This document shows, one piece after another, positions 1 through 10,619 of a stretch of 64,000 bases of DNA. The notes below the pieces were generated by a model that saw only the letters and a list, made by a program, of their open reading frames with translations, searched no databases and was not told the origin of the DNA. The position numbers and the translations under genes are program-made. This stretch comes from Bacteroidales bacterium SW299 (GTDB lineage: Bacteria; Bacteroidota; Bacteroidia; Bacteroidales; Bacteroidaceae), in NCBI GenBank assembly GCA_019550975.1, contig SDWH01000004.1:62001-126000 (forward strand), written 5' to 3'. Numbering within the stretch: the stretch's first letter is position 1; every line of letters starts with the position of its first letter.

Positions 1-351
1 CGAATTGGTCGAATAATAGATTACCAGGTATTTCCCCTGATAAAGGATAATGTCGCCGGGGCCAGTCGAAATCCGGCGGTCATTGCGCGGAAGATCCGTT
101 CCCAGCGGACCTACCTTCTCCATGTTGCCGTAGTCTTCCATTTCCACGGTCACATCTCCTTCAGACAGCAGCTTCATCAGAGCGTCTGCCGAAGAATTGT
201 CTGCCAAAGTAGCGGTGAATGTCTTGCCGACTTTGACTGTCAGTCTGATTGAATTTGTTTTCATGCTTTCATTCTTTTCTTTTGATTGCCCGAATATCGG
301 CATTGCCGCCAACAGGCAGGCCAACAGCGGAATAAACTTTATTGCTTTCAT
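1..351 (-). CDS. Cyclophilin-like fold protein, partial (C-terminus beyond window)
   Basis: The gene starts at an ATG at 349-351 on the minus strand and is still open at position 1, so only about 117 residues are visible. The first about 21 residues form a signal peptide (MKAIKF, then a leucine/alanine-rich core ending FGQ). The mature part begins with IRLTVKVGKTFTATLADN and continues with ALMKLL, VTVEMEDYGNMEK and a GDIILY..YLVIYY segment. That pattern fits the small cyclophilin-like fold proteins often found beside aldo/keto reductases and flavodoxins in Bacteroidales. It lies 13 bases downstream of the aldo/keto reductase, so it is probably the next gene of that operon. Its role is unknown; peptidyl-prolyl isomerase activity should not be assumed. 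Confidence 0.75.
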   Translation of the reverse strand, partial: MKAIKFIPLLACLLAAMPIFGQSKEKNESMKTNSIRLTVKVGKTFTATLADNSSADALMKLLSEGDVTVEMEDYGNMEKVGPLGTDLPRNDRRISTGPGDIILYQGKYLVIYYSTNS

Positions 352-364
352 ACAACGGATTTTT

Positions 365-1216
365 TCAGATGTCATATTTCCGGCCGCACAAGTCTTTCAC
401 AAAGGCCGGGTCGTCAAAATCGCCCACCACGGGCTTTCCTGTATCGCATGCCGCCACCGTTGCCATGTCTTCGTCCGAGAGCCTGAAACCGATGGAACCG
501 AAGTTTTCTTCGATGCGCTCCCTGTGTACGGACTTCGGAATAACCGCGATACCCCGCTGCATCAGCCAGCCAAGCTCTATCTGCGCCACAGTCTTCCCAT
601 ACTTCCGTGCAAGCCGCGAAAGGACTGCATGGCTGAAGAAGCCGTTTCTGCCTTCGGCAAAAGGCGACCACGCTTCAAGAAGAATGCCGTTCACGTCGGC
701 ATACCGCTTCATCGGCTGCTGCTGGCTGAACAGATGTGTTTCTACCTGATTGACGGCAGGAACAACCTCAAAGTGTGCTGCCAGATCGGCCAGGCGGGGA
801 ATGCTGAAATTGCATACGCCGACGGCACGTGTGCGCCCTTCCCTGTAAATCCGCTCCATCGCCCGCCACGCTCCGAACACGTCGCCGAACGGCATGTGGA
901 CAAGATACAGGTCGAGGTAGTCCGTGCCCAACCGGGCAAGCGTGCGGTCGAACGCCCGCAACGTCTGTTCATACCCCATGTCCTGTATCCAGACCTTGGA
1001 CGTGAGGAAGAAATCTCCGCGCGGAACACCGCTTTCTTTCACAGCTCTTCCCACCGCCTCTTCATTCAGATAGACCGATGCCGTGTCGAGCAGACGGTAG
1101 CCCGTGGCTATGGCATCGCTCACGCACCGGCGGCATACCTCGTGATCATCCACCTGATAGACACCGAAGCCCAGCATCGGCATCCTCACTCCGTTATTCA
1201 ATGCTGCATATTCCAT
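365..1216 (-). CDS. Aldo/keto reductase (cytoplasmic)
   Basis: This 283-residue protein has the full aldo/keto reductase length and the catalytic tetrad: Asp44 and Tyr49 (LLDTASVYLNEE), Lys74 (LTSKVW) and His107 (LYLVHMP). The phosphate-binding end of the NADPH site is also recognisable (VIPKSVHRERIEEN). It should reduce aldehydes or ketones with NADPH in the cytoplasm; the substrate is not evident. There is no signal peptide. It lies 20 bases downstream of a second aldo/keto reductase and 13 bases upstream of the cyclophilin-like gene, a tight set that probably shares one transcript. It may be a general carbonyl-detoxifying function riding at the end of the glycan operon. Confidence 0.9.
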   Translation of the reverse strand: MEYAALNNGVRMPMLGFGVYQVDDHEVCRRCVSDAIATGYRLLDTASVYLNEEAVGRAVKESGVPRGDFFLTSKVWIQDMGYEQTLRAFDRTLARLGTDYLDLYLVHMPFGDVFGAWRAMERIYREGRTRAVGVCNFSIPRLADLAAHFEVVPAVNQVETHLFSQQQPMKRYADVNGILLEAWSPFAEGRNGFFSHAVLSRLARKYGKTVAQIELGWLMQRGIAVIPKSVHRERIEENFGSIGFRLSDEDMATVAACDTGKPVVGDFDDPAFVKDLCGRKYDI

Positions 1217-1236
1217 ATTTCTTCGCTTTATCGGGA

Positions 1237-2373
<1,137 letters not shown>

Positions 2374-2400
2374 CTATGATTCTATGAATTAACTTCAATG

Positions 2401-2408
2401 CAAAGATA
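2401..2408 (-). promoter_or_regulatory. Candidate -7 element for the aldo/keto reductase genes
   Basis: On the minus strand this reads TATCTTTG, matching the Bacteroides -7 consensus TAnnTTTG, followed by C. It lies 31 bases upstream of the start at 2370. No clear -33 TTTG was seen at the expected spacing, so the assignment rests on the -7 box alone. Confidence 0.45.
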
Positions 2409-2564
2409 ACGGACCGCCATCAGAAGGAGAATAACCTATTTACTGACGATTGTAACTGATTTACGGATTGTTTTCCCATAAACGACGCTTCCATCCGTAC
2501 CCGGTTTTTCGGATGCAGATGGAAGCTGAGATGCCCTTCACGCCGAAGTGCTGTGCGGGCGTGC

Positions 2565-3647
2565 CTACTTCACGCCGATTGCTTTTTTCAGTTTTTGCAG
2601 CAAGTCGATATCTCCCGGCCTCATCTTTCCGTTTCTTGCCGGAGGAACGTTCAGAATCAGGATATTGTCCTGTGCCGTGGCACGCTGATAAACCTCCTTC
2701 AGTTCGGCCACAGACTTATAGACCGTGTCGGACGTATGGTAGAACCAGCGTTTGGAAATACATACCGTAGACTCGAAAGGCATGTAATACTTTTTGCCAT
2801 TGTGGACAAACAGTTTCGGATCCGGATCGGCCGGAAGCATCGGGTCACCCAAACGGAAGTCGCTCGGAAAATACCGGATCGGAGCGCCCTCCTTCTGCTT
2901 GTCCGGCTTGATATTCACCGATTCCTTCGGAGCGTCGGGATCGTTGGGGTTGGCATCCTGACCGATGCTCCAGTTGATTCCAATCTGACACTGAGGCTCG
3001 CGTTTCTTTATCGTTTCATAAATTTCCCTCACAGGCCAGCGGTAACTGGGTTTCGCCCAACTGCCGTCGAACCAGAACTCCACGATCCGGGTGTATTCCG
3101 ACGTGATGTCCATCAGTTCATCCAGCTGCGCCAGCATGTATCTGTTGTAGGCTTCATCGCTCTCCGGATTCTGAACGTCGGGGTTCACTTTCCTGTCCCA
3201 CAGTGAATAGTACAGCCCCAGACGGATACCCCGTTTCCTGCATTCCCGTGCCACGGCTTTCACCACATCGGTCGCATTGCCGGAACGGGCCACATCATAG
3301 TCCGTATACCGGCTATCCCACATGCAAAATCCATCGTGGTGTTTCGCCACCAGAATGACGTATTTCATGCCGGCATCCTTTGCCGTTTTTATCCACTGTG
3401 CAGCATCAATCGTATCCGGGCGATACGAGCCGGGCGGCAAACTGCCATCCGACCACTCCGTATCATTAAATGTGTTGATGCCGAAATGGATAAACATGCC
3501 GTACTTCCTTCTGATCTGTTGCTTCTGATACCTGGAAGGTTTTTCCGAAGGACGCGGCTCGTACACTTGCTGCGCCGAAACGGGCAAAGACAAGAGCAAG
3601 ACTGCCAGCACAATTGCACAAGCCACCTTTATGCCAATGTTTTTCAT
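2565..3647 (-). CDS. GH29-type alpha-L-fucosidase, catalytic domain only
   Basis: From the ATG at 3645-3647 the protein has 360 residues. I chose this start because MKNIGIK begins a clean signal peptide ending SLPVSAQQ; the longer open frame upstream lacks one. The GH29 barrel is evident: YGMFIHFGINTF near the start, AKHHDGF with a paired His, YYSLWDR, and the nucleophile motif EFWFDGSW (Asp194). The acid/base in this family is poorly conserved and was not assigned. Typical GH29 enzymes are 450-600 residues with a C-terminal beta-sandwich; this one ends just after the barrel (ILILNVPP, then about 25 residues). It would release terminal fucose in the periplasm. It lies 65 bases downstream of the broken GH3. 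Confidence 0.85.
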   Translation of the reverse strand: MKNIGIKVACAIVLAVLLLSLPVSAQQVYEPRPSEKPSRYQKQQIRRKYGMFIHFGINTFNDTEWSDGSLPPGSYRPDTIDAAQWIKTAKDAGMKYVILVAKHHDGFCMWDSRYTDYDVARSGNATDVVKAVARECRKRGIRLGLYYSLWDRKVNPDVQNPESDEAYNRYMLAQLDELMDITSEYTRIVEFWFDGSWAKPSYRWPVREIYETIKKREPQCQIGINWSIGQDANPNDPDAPKESVNIKPDKQKEGAPIRYFPSDFRLGDPMLPADPDPKLFVHNGKKYYMPFESTVCISKRWFYHTSDTVYKSVAELKEVYQRATAQDNILILNVPPARNGKMRPGDIDLLQKLKKAIGVK

Positions 3648-3712
3648 ACAATACGATTGAAAATCTGTTGATATATACAAGATTCTACACACATCTCACT
3701 TATGTCCATCAT

Positions 3713-5983
3713 TCATTCGCCATCGGCACGGACCAGAACCTTTCTCGACGACAGCCGCTGTGAATCCGGTCCCACCATGATAACAAACTCGCCCGGTTCT
3801 ACCACATATTGCATCTTGTTGTTGTAAATCTTAAATGCTTCGGGAGGCAACGTAAAGTTCACGGTCTTCTGTTCTCCGGGCATCAAAGTGACGGAAGAGA
3901 AGTCGCGCAGCATTTTTTCCCTCGGCACTACGGTTGCTACATTGTCACGGATATAAAGTTGGACAACTTCACGGCCTTTGCGCTTTCCGGTGTTCCTGAT
4001 ATCAACGGAAACGTTCAACGAATCGCCGATGCCAAGTGTTTCTCTGCTGACCGACAGATTGGAATACTCAAACTGCGTATAGCTCAGTCCAAACCCGAAC
4101 GGGAACTGGGGGCCTTCGGGCAAATCGCCCGGCTCTATCTTGGTAAACGTCCTTCTTTCATTATAAGCTACAGGAATCTGTCCGCTATGCCTCGGGAAAG
4201 TCTGGGTCAGCTTCCCCGAAGGATTCTCCTTTCCGCTCAGCAGCAAGGCAACAGCTTTGCCGCCCATCGTACCGGGATGCCATGCTTCCAACACGGCGTC
4301 GCTTGCCTCAAGCACTTCTTCCAACACAAGGGGACGCCCGTTGAACAGTACGGTCACAACCTTCTTTCCGCATTTCCTGACTGCTTTCAGCAGATTTATC
4401 TGATCCTGCGGAAGCTCTATCTTGCCCATCGTCACCGCCTCGCCACTGTTTTGCGCGCTTTCGCCCAGGCAGACGATTGCGATATCGCTTTCACGGACTG
4501 CTGCAACGGCAGACGACACATACGCATCGTTCAGTTCTCCCAGCTTGCAGCCTACAACCTTAAAGTCCGCTTCGGGCATCACCTCCTTCAGCCCTTCCTC
4601 CACACTGACAGCCTCTTCCGTCTGTCCCTTCATGCTCCATCTGCCCAGCAGATTGGTCTTGTCCGAAGCAAAAGGACCGACAACGGCTATCGTGGCAGGT
4701 TTCTCTATCGGCAAAGCCTCGTCCCTGTTCTTCAGCAGCACCATGGTCGGCACAGTCAGCTCGCACGCCAGGTCAAGGTTTTCCTACGAAAGCAAAGTCC
4801 GCTTTTCCCTCTCCGCATCAAAGTAAGCATACGGGTCGTCAAACAGTCCGAGGCGGAATTTTACGACAAGTGCCTTCCGTGCCGCCTCTGTGATGTCGTC
4901 TGCAGACACGGCATTCTCTTTCGCCAGATCCAGCAAATGACGGCTGTATTGCGAAGAAGCCATATCCATTTCCAGCCCGCTGTTCATGCCCCTGCAGGCA
5001 GCTTCCTTGCCGTCGGCCGCAGCCCCTTCGGCAACGGCATGGCTCAGGGTTGTCCAGTCGGAGATAAGCAGTCCTTCAAATTTCAACTGTCCGCGAAGCA
5101 CATCATGATTCATGAACCGGTTCATGGTGACCGGCTCTCCGTCATACGAAGTATACGAACACATCAGCGTCCCCACGCCGGCATTGACGGCAGCCTGAAA
5201 GGGAGGCAGATACTGTTCCTGCAAGTCGCGCAACGAAAAGTCCGTATTCTGATAATCGCGTCCTCCCCTTAACGCTGCATATCCGGCAAAATGCTTTACG
5301 CATCCCATCAGCGTTTCTTTATCCTTCAAGTCCTCGCCCTGAAATCCCTTTACACGGGCGGCAGCCAATGCCGCCGACAAAACAGGGTCTTCGCCAGAGG
5401 TTTCCATGATACGCCCCCAACGAGGATCATTGGAAACATCCACCATAGGGGCATAAGTCAGCTGGATACCGGCGGCAGTAGCTTCCTTAGCGGTTAATGC
5501 GGCTCCCTTCCTCACCGATTCACGGTCCCAGCAACACGATTCGCCCAACGGGACAGGCAGAATGGTCCGATAGCCGTGGATCACATCTTCATGAAATATC
5601 AGCGGAATACCGAGGCGGTGCGACTCTACAGCTTCTTTCTGCAACGAACGGTTCAGTTCCGCCCCGTTAGCTTTCAGCAGCGCGCCGATCTTTCCTTGCC
5701 GTATCTTGCTTCTTACAGCCGAATCCTGACTCGCATAGTACGGAACCAGATTCAGCTCGGCAATCTTCTCTTCAAGCGTCATCCGTGAAAGCAAATCCTT
5801 CACACGCTCATCGACAGAGGCCGACTGGTCTTCGTATACTTCCATCCGGCCGTTCCGGTTAAGGTCAGTCCAGCCTTTGTAATAAAAATTCCCGGAAACT
5901 TTTTTCCCTTTGGCTTGTGCCGGCATCGTCTGCGCCAGCAAGCCCGCCGCAAGCACCGCGGCCAAATAATAAAAGCTTTTCAT
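3713..5983 (-). pseudogene. GH3 beta-glycosidase interrupted by an in-frame TAG
   Basis: Two open frames in the same reading phase make one GH3 enzyme of about 756 codons, split by a TAG at 4784-4786 (codon 400). The first part (5983 to 4787) has a signal peptide, the TYAPMVDVSNDPRWGR region and the nucleophile motif LLISDW (Asp309). The second part resumes at once in frame as ENLDLACELTVPTMVLLKN and carries the second domain (IAVVGPFASDK, PSGKLTQTFP, FPFGFGLSYT) and a C-terminal fibronectin-III-like domain to 3716. No base is gained or lost, so one substitution explains it (for example CAG to TAG). The truncated product keeps the nucleophile but lacks the domain that normally supplies the acid/base. 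A sequencing error or natural readthrough cannot be excluded. Confidence 0.85.
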
Positions 5984-6043
5984 AGCCTGTTTTTCTATTC
6001 GTCAAACAACATAAGGATAAAGATGATATTCAAACACAAAAAA

Positions 6044-6099
6044 CATAGGGACACAAAGTCCAAATCCGGAATCCTCCTCTGCAGCTTTGTGTCCCTGTG
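6044..6099. repeat. Intergenic inverted-repeat hairpin (cACAAAG family)
   Basis: The arms at 6044-6058 (ATAGGGACACAAAG core) and 6085-6099 (CTTTGTGTCCCTGTG) pair almost perfectly around a 26-base loop. It lies between the DUF2264 gene and the GH3 gene on the minus strand. Related hairpins with the same ACAAAG/CTTTGTG and GCAG/CTGC words occur near 10,531, 26,258 and 30,226. It could act as a processing or attenuation site within the operon. Confidence 0.7.
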
Positions 6100-6121
6100 C
6101 CAGCTTATGCAGGCAGCCCGG

Positions 6122-7381
6122 TCAATACTCCACCTTATAATCTTTCTTGAACGGTTCTCCTGCCCATGCCTTCTTTGTGGTCCAGTCGGCTGGAGCGTCC
6201 GTCCAGAACGGATCATCGGCAGGCAAGCCCAACGGCAGGAAACTCAGCGTCGCCATATAAAGGCTGCCCGTAGAAGTATAGCCGTCCGCTATATTCGGCT
6301 GATGGCCGTTGAAGCCCAGCACGAGCCATCCGTCTGCATCGAAGTTCTGGTTTCCGTCATACATGTTGCGATGTACGGCAGTAAGGGCGCAACGCACCTG
6401 TGCTGGCTTGATTCCTTCAGGAAGCTTGTGACGCAAAGCTGCATCGGCCAGCGACTGGAAGGCAGCGGTACGATAGGTCACCGAACGCCCGAAGGCCGGA
6501 TAAGTTCCGTCCGGACCGATAATGCGTTCACAGAATTCAGCATGGCGTATCATGCGGTTCAGGGCCTGCTCATATTCCTTCTGGCTTGCCCAACGCAAAG
6601 GAACCAGCGTTTCCAGCATAGCCACCATCATCGGATTCAGCACATACGAATTGTAATAGTCCATGCTGAACTTGCTTCCGTCGCTGTACCAGCCGTCACC
6701 CACATACCATTCCTGTATTTTGTTCTTCGACACACGCAGGCGGAACTGGTCGGCTTTTTCGCCCTGCTGCAGCAGAAAGGCTTCGGTCAGACCGGTAAAG
6801 AGCAGCCAGTTGTTGTAGGCACCCGTACGGTCGCGCAAGGCTTTGAACGAATCCAGAAAACGTTTCTTCGTCACGTCATCCAGCGGTTCCCACAAAGCTT
6901 TCGGGGCACGCAGAAAAGCATGAACCACATAAGCCGCATCTACGATGGGCTGCGCCTGCTTGGTGAAGTTCAGCATGTCGGGCGATGCCGGATCAACAGC
7001 GTTCTTCAACCCTTTCAGAACCTCTTCGCGCATCTGCTTGCGCAATTTACCTTCTTCCGTATCGTCATCAGGCAAGGCCAGCCAGGGAGCCACGCCAGCC
7101 AACGTACGGCCTACAGCTTCCAGATGGGTTATTTCATCATACCCGGCAGGATTGCCGCTCGGTGATTCAATCGGCATATTCTTGCGCAAGGTCCCTTCCG
7201 CCAGATTGTGTATGACAGGATAAGAAATTTTCCACAGCCATTTCACCCATTGTTCACGGTCCTGCGCACCGGTGGACATTTCCAGTTCCGCCTTTTCTTT
7301 TTTGTTCTTCGCCTGTACCGGTACGGCAGGCAACATCAGCACTGCCACCAACAGCAGCACCAAGCAATTCATTTTTTTCAT
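6122..7381 (-). CDS. DUF2264 family protein (putative glycoside hydrolase, GH154-like)
   Basis: The 419-residue protein has a signal peptide (MKKMNCLVLLL to PVQA, about 24 residues) and then matches the DUF2264 family: EQWVKWLWKISYPVIHNLAEG, IESPSGNPAGYDEITHLEAVGRTL (in part), WLLFTGLTEAFLL, YVGDGWYSDG and MDYYNSYVLNPMM. DUF2264 proteins are predicted alpha/alpha toroids found in loci for uronate-containing glycans; some members have been placed in CAZy family GH154 with beta-glucuronidase activity, but I cannot show which activity this one has. It lies 57 bases downstream of the esterase and upstream of the GH3. Location is periplasmic. Confidence 0.8.
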   Translation of the reverse strand: MKKMNCLVLLLVAVLMLPAVPVQAKNKKEKAELEMSTGAQDREQWVKWLWKISYPVIHNLAEGTLRKNMPIESPSGNPAGYDEITHLEAVGRTLAGVAPWLALPDDDTEEGKLRKQMREEVLKGLKNAVDPASPDMLNFTKQAQPIVDAAYVVHAFLRAPKALWEPLDDVTKKRFLDSFKALRDRTGAYNNWLLFTGLTEAFLLQQGEKADQFRLRVSKNKIQEWYVGDGWYSDGSKFSMDYYNSYVLNPMMVAMLETLVPLRWASQKEYEQALNRMIRHAEFCERIIGPDGTYPAFGRSVTYRTAAFQSLADAALRHKLPEGIKPAQVRCALTAVHRNMYDGNQNFDADGWLVLGFNGHQPNIADGYTSTGSLYMATLSFLPLGLPADDPFWTDAPADWTTKKAWAGEPFKKDYKVEY

Positions 7382-7438
7382 AACCTTTTTATTTAGTTCA
7401 ACATTACGATTCTCTTTTCGGGATATCCGCCAAATGCC

Positions 7439-8293
7439 TTACTTTGTCTGCTTCGCATTTACGCCGGACATCCGCCGTTTGAAATATTTCTCAAAAAACA
7501 AGATCTGATAATCGATCGAATTAATCCAATATGTCCAGTTATGCTCTCCCGGACGAACGATGAAATCGTGTCCGACACCGCAGTCCTGCAAAAGCCGGTG
7601 CAGCTCCAGATTCACTTTCAGAAAGAAATCCCCACTGCCGCAGTCGACAATCAGAGCCAGGTCACCGTCTTTTATCCGGCCTGTCTGGCTGATAACCGTA
7701 TGCTCTTCCCACCGCTGCCGGTTGTCGGCATATGCGCCCAACTGCCTGCTTATCCCCCAGTTGCCAGGAAAAGGACGGATATCCACTCCGCCGCTGGTAC
7801 TTCCTGCCGCACCGAACACGTCCTTATGCCGCATGGCGTTCCACAGCGCACCGTGTCCGCCCATGCTGTTTCCTGTTATGGCACGCCCGTTTCTCGATGC
7901 GACTGTCGCGTAATGACTGTCAGTATACTGCACCAGTTCTTTGGAAACAAACTCCTCAAACCGATAGTCCGGATTCAAAGGACTGTTCCAGTACCAGCTG
8001 TCCTTTCCGTCGGGACAGACAAACATGATGCCTTTCTCGTCTGCAATGCGAAGCAGTTCGGGCTTATATTTTAGCCAGCTCTTCGCATTGTTGCCATACC
8101 CATGCAGCAGATATATGACCGGACAGGCCTCCGGCTGTCCGGCACAAGCCTGCCGGGGAACTATATAAACTACCTGCACGTCCCTGTTCATGGAAGGGCT
8201 TTTCACCCAAACCGTATCCACACGCGATGCCTGAACCGACAAGACGGCCATCCATACCGACAAGACGGTTATCCAAAAACCTGCTTTTCTCAT
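7439..8293 (-). CDS. Esterase D-like alpha/beta-hydrolase (carbohydrate esterase candidate)
   Basis: The open frame reaches back to a TTG at 8314, but the ATG at 8293 (MRKAGFW) gives a proper signal peptide ending VQAS and is preceded by a GTGAAG-like purine run, so I use it (284 residues). The fold is of the esterase D/feruloyl esterase family (PF00756 type): oxyanion region YLLHGYG, nucleophile elbow ITGNSMGGHG (Ser143), acid in DCGSGDFF (Asp222) and base in RPGEHNWTYW (His251). It should remove acyl groups, probably acetate or a hydroxycinnamate, from glycan in the periplasm. It sits 43 bases downstream of the acetylesterase fusion, so this operon has two separate de-esterifying enzymes. 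Confidence 0.85.
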   Translation of the reverse strand: MRKAGFWITVLSVWMAVLSVQASRVDTVWVKSPSMNRDVQVVYIVPRQACAGQPEACPVIYLLHGYGNNAKSWLKYKPELLRIADEKGIMFVCPDGKDSWYWNSPLNPDYRFEEFVSKELVQYTDSHYATVASRNGRAITGNSMGGHGALWNAMRHKDVFGAAGSTSGGVDIRPFPGNWGISRQLGAYADNRQRWEEHTVISQTGRIKDGDLALIVDCGSGDFFLKVNLELHRLLQDCGVGHDFIVRPGEHNWTYWINSIDYQILFFEKYFKRRMSGVNAKQTK

Positions 8294-8336
8294 CTTCACT
8301 TTTTTTTGAAACAAACGATTTTTATCCTGTCATGCA

Positions 8337-10457
8337 CTATCTGCCCGCATGTGCCCGGATCTTCTCCAATGCGGCGGCATACCGTTTCCCGAACTCCAGC
8401 TGGGCCTCCGCACCGAAATGCGGATCCTCTGTCCCCGGAAAGGCAGGTTCCAGTCCGTCGGAAGACACACATGCCGATTCTGGCAGTTTGCCGGGCACCG
8501 ACTCCAGCATACGGTTATATGCTTTGATGTCTTTCCTTCCGGCCCACTTCCACTGCCCCAACTGCCCGATGATGACAGGCACATGCGCATCCCCCGCCTC
8601 ATTCCGCAGATTTTCCATCAGCGCAATCAGTCTTTTCTCATACTCTTCCGGTGCGATCCGGTCCGGACCGCTGCAGTTGCTTTCGCCCTGATGCCACAAA
8701 ATCGCTTTCAATTTGCCGGAACGCAATGCCTGTTTCAGTCTTTTTACAGTAGCCTCATAGAGTTTCTGTCCCTTTTCCCATTGCTGGATGCTGCTTCCGC
8801 CCCGTGCATTGACAACCAGTCCCACCTGATGTCCTTTCTGCGCTACGCATTGGGCAAAAGTCCACGCCGGTCCCAACTGCTGCATGGAAAGGTCTTTCCG
8901 GATATTGGAGTATGCATTCAGCGGAAGACGGGCAGGTTCAAACCCGCCTTCTCCGTTCATCAGCCACACGTTTTCGAGCGTGTCATCCTGCATGTCCGCA
9001 GGAACGGGAGCACGCCCTGCCATGTTCGACTGGCCGATGCACAGATAGATGTCCATTTCTTCAGAAGGAGAGAGCACGGCGGCATCCGCACAGTCCGACG
9101 GCATACGGTAGGCAGCATTCGAGAGTTGCAGTAACCGGCTGTTGTCCGCCCACAGGAAAAGATAGCCGAAAGCGATTTCCGCCAGCAGAAACTCTTCGCG
9201 GGAAGGAAACAGATCTTCTTTTCCCTGATAATACGTGCCATTGGAGTTCCGCCCCTGCATGCGCAGCATTTCATCCTCGCGCACCTTCATCCAGTCGGCC
9301 GCAGATGGTTTCATGCCCTTGTCCAGCCCGAAACAGTGAGCTATCACATCCATCAGCCAGCAGTTCACCTGCTTGCTGGTGCCCCAGTCGTTCCCCTCCG
9401 GGAAATAAATTTCATGAGTCGCCTCTCCGTTCTTACCTCGCACGTACATAGTATGTCCGTCGAACTGCTGATTGTTCAGTGCATTATAGATACGGTCGCC
9501 GTTGAACAGCGAAACCTCCATCGCCTGTTTTCCCGCCAGCACATAAGGCAGCACATTGATGGCATTCTGCATGAAAGCCACCGTATAGTCCACATGCACG
9601 ATGCCATGATTGACGACCGTTCCGTTTTCCTCCATGTTGCTTCCGTTCAGAAAGTCCTTCAGACAAATTCCGTTTACAGTCTTCCCGCTGTGAATATCCG
9701 AAGGGGAAGCATAGGCAGACAATTGCAGTTCCACTGCCCGGCGGTGCCATACGGGAGCGTTCGGGTGTTCGGGAAACATGAGCGAGGCCAATACCAGCAT
9801 ATCAGAGTTCCATGCGTTTTCTTCCGACTTGCTGTCGCCCTTGTAAATCACCTTTCCCGCCTTGTCTTTATAATAAGGTATCTTGTAGTCTAAAAAGCGG
9901 TCTGCTTCATACACGGTCATGCTACAGACTTGGAAGCGTGTTTCATCATCCAGTTCGTCCCACAGCAGCCAAGCTGCAAAAGCCGCCTGCGAAGCCCACC
10001 ATGCGCTTTGCCACTGCTTTCCCCATCCCTTTTCTTCTCCGATACAGGCTTTATGACGGTAAGCCAGCGACTGGATCAGACGGACAGCTATGGCCTTTGC
10101 CTCCGATACCGGCACTCCTGTTACAGCTTCATCATAGACATGAAAGCGCAAAGCTACAGCCAGCGAAAACGCTACATGGCTGACCGGACGGATGTAATGT
10201 TCCGTATTCCCCTTGAAGTCCAGGTATTTGCCCGTTTGGCTTCCATAGCCCTTTACCTTGTTGTACCAGTCGTTGACAGGATATTTCAGTCCCTGGCGGA
10301 AGAGCTGTATAGTCCGGTCCGCCAACGGATCGGCCAGCAATTCCGTATTCAAACGCTCCCAGCGGACGGGAGCAAGCGCAGTCTGCGCACCTGTTGTCTG
10401 CAATGCCGATACAGCTATCAGACAAACACAAAGCAAGCGAATCAGTTTTGTTTTCAT
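8337..10457 (-). CDS. Two-domain enzyme: toroid-like N-terminal domain plus SGNH (sialate O-acetylesterase-type) domain
   Basis: I use the ATG at 10,457 (MKTKLIRL, 706 residues); an upstream TTG adds five residues. A signal peptide ends near TTGAQ. Residues about 30-455 form a mainly helical region with repeated Trp/Tyr-rich segments (WQSAWWASQAAFAAWLLWDEL, ENGTVVNHGIVHVDYTVAF), as in alpha/alpha-toroid polysaccharide lyases of the alginate-lyase type, but I cannot name the family. Residues about 468-706 are a SASA-type SGNH esterase: GQSNMAG with Ser477, NARGGSS, WHQGESN and DPHFG with Asp678 and His680. The fusion suggests one polypeptide that deacetylates and cleaves an acetylated polysaccharide. 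Activity of the N-terminal part is inference only. Confidence 0.75.
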   Translation of the reverse strand: MKTKLIRLLCVCLIAVSALQTTGAQTALAPVRWERLNTELLADPLADRTIQLFRQGLKYPVNDWYNKVKGYGSQTGKYLDFKGNTEHYIRPVSHVAFSLAVALRFHVYDEAVTGVPVSEAKAIAVRLIQSLAYRHKACIGEEKGWGKQWQSAWWASQAAFAAWLLWDELDDETRFQVCSMTVYEADRFLDYKIPYYKDKAGKVIYKGDSKSEENAWNSDMLVLASLMFPEHPNAPVWHRRAVELQLSAYASPSDIHSGKTVNGICLKDFLNGSNMEENGTVVNHGIVHVDYTVAFMQNAINVLPYVLAGKQAMEVSLFNGDRIYNALNNQQFDGHTMYVRGKNGEATHEIYFPEGNDWGTSKQVNCWLMDVIAHCFGLDKGMKPSAADWMKVREDEMLRMQGRNSNGTYYQGKEDLFPSREEFLLAEIAFGYLFLWADNSRLLQLSNAAYRMPSDCADAAVLSPSEEMDIYLCIGQSNMAGRAPVPADMQDDTLENVWLMNGEGGFEPARLPLNAYSNIRKDLSMQQLGPAWTFAQCVAQKGHQVGLVVNARGGSSIQQWEKGQKLYEATVKRLKQALRSGKLKAILWHQGESNCSGPDRIAPEEYEKRLIALMENLRNEAGDAHVPVIIGQLGQWKWAGRKDIKAYNRMLESVPGKLPESACVSSDGLEPAFPGTEDPHFGAEAQLEFGKRYAAALEKIRAHAGR

Positions 10458-10530
10458 AAGCAGTTTTTTCAATTAACAAAGCATCCGGCAGTTATGCCCC
10501 GCGCACGACGAATGCAAAAGCACCGGAAAC

Positions 10531-10600
10531 ACAAAATTTACAAGGCCGAAATTAATATTTTTCTCTGCAACTCTGTGTCCCCCGTGCCTGTTTTTTGTAT
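10531..10600. repeat. Imperfect intergenic hairpin
   Basis: In the 162-base gap between the GH88 and fusion genes, GCACCGGAAACACA near 10,519-10,532 can pair with TGTGTCCCCCGTGC near 10,574-10,587 with mismatches. The CTCTGC and TGTGTC words resemble the better hairpins at 6,044 and 30,226. This is the weakest member of that family. Confidence 0.4.
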
Positions 10601-10619
10601 GCCCGCCGCAGATTCAGCC

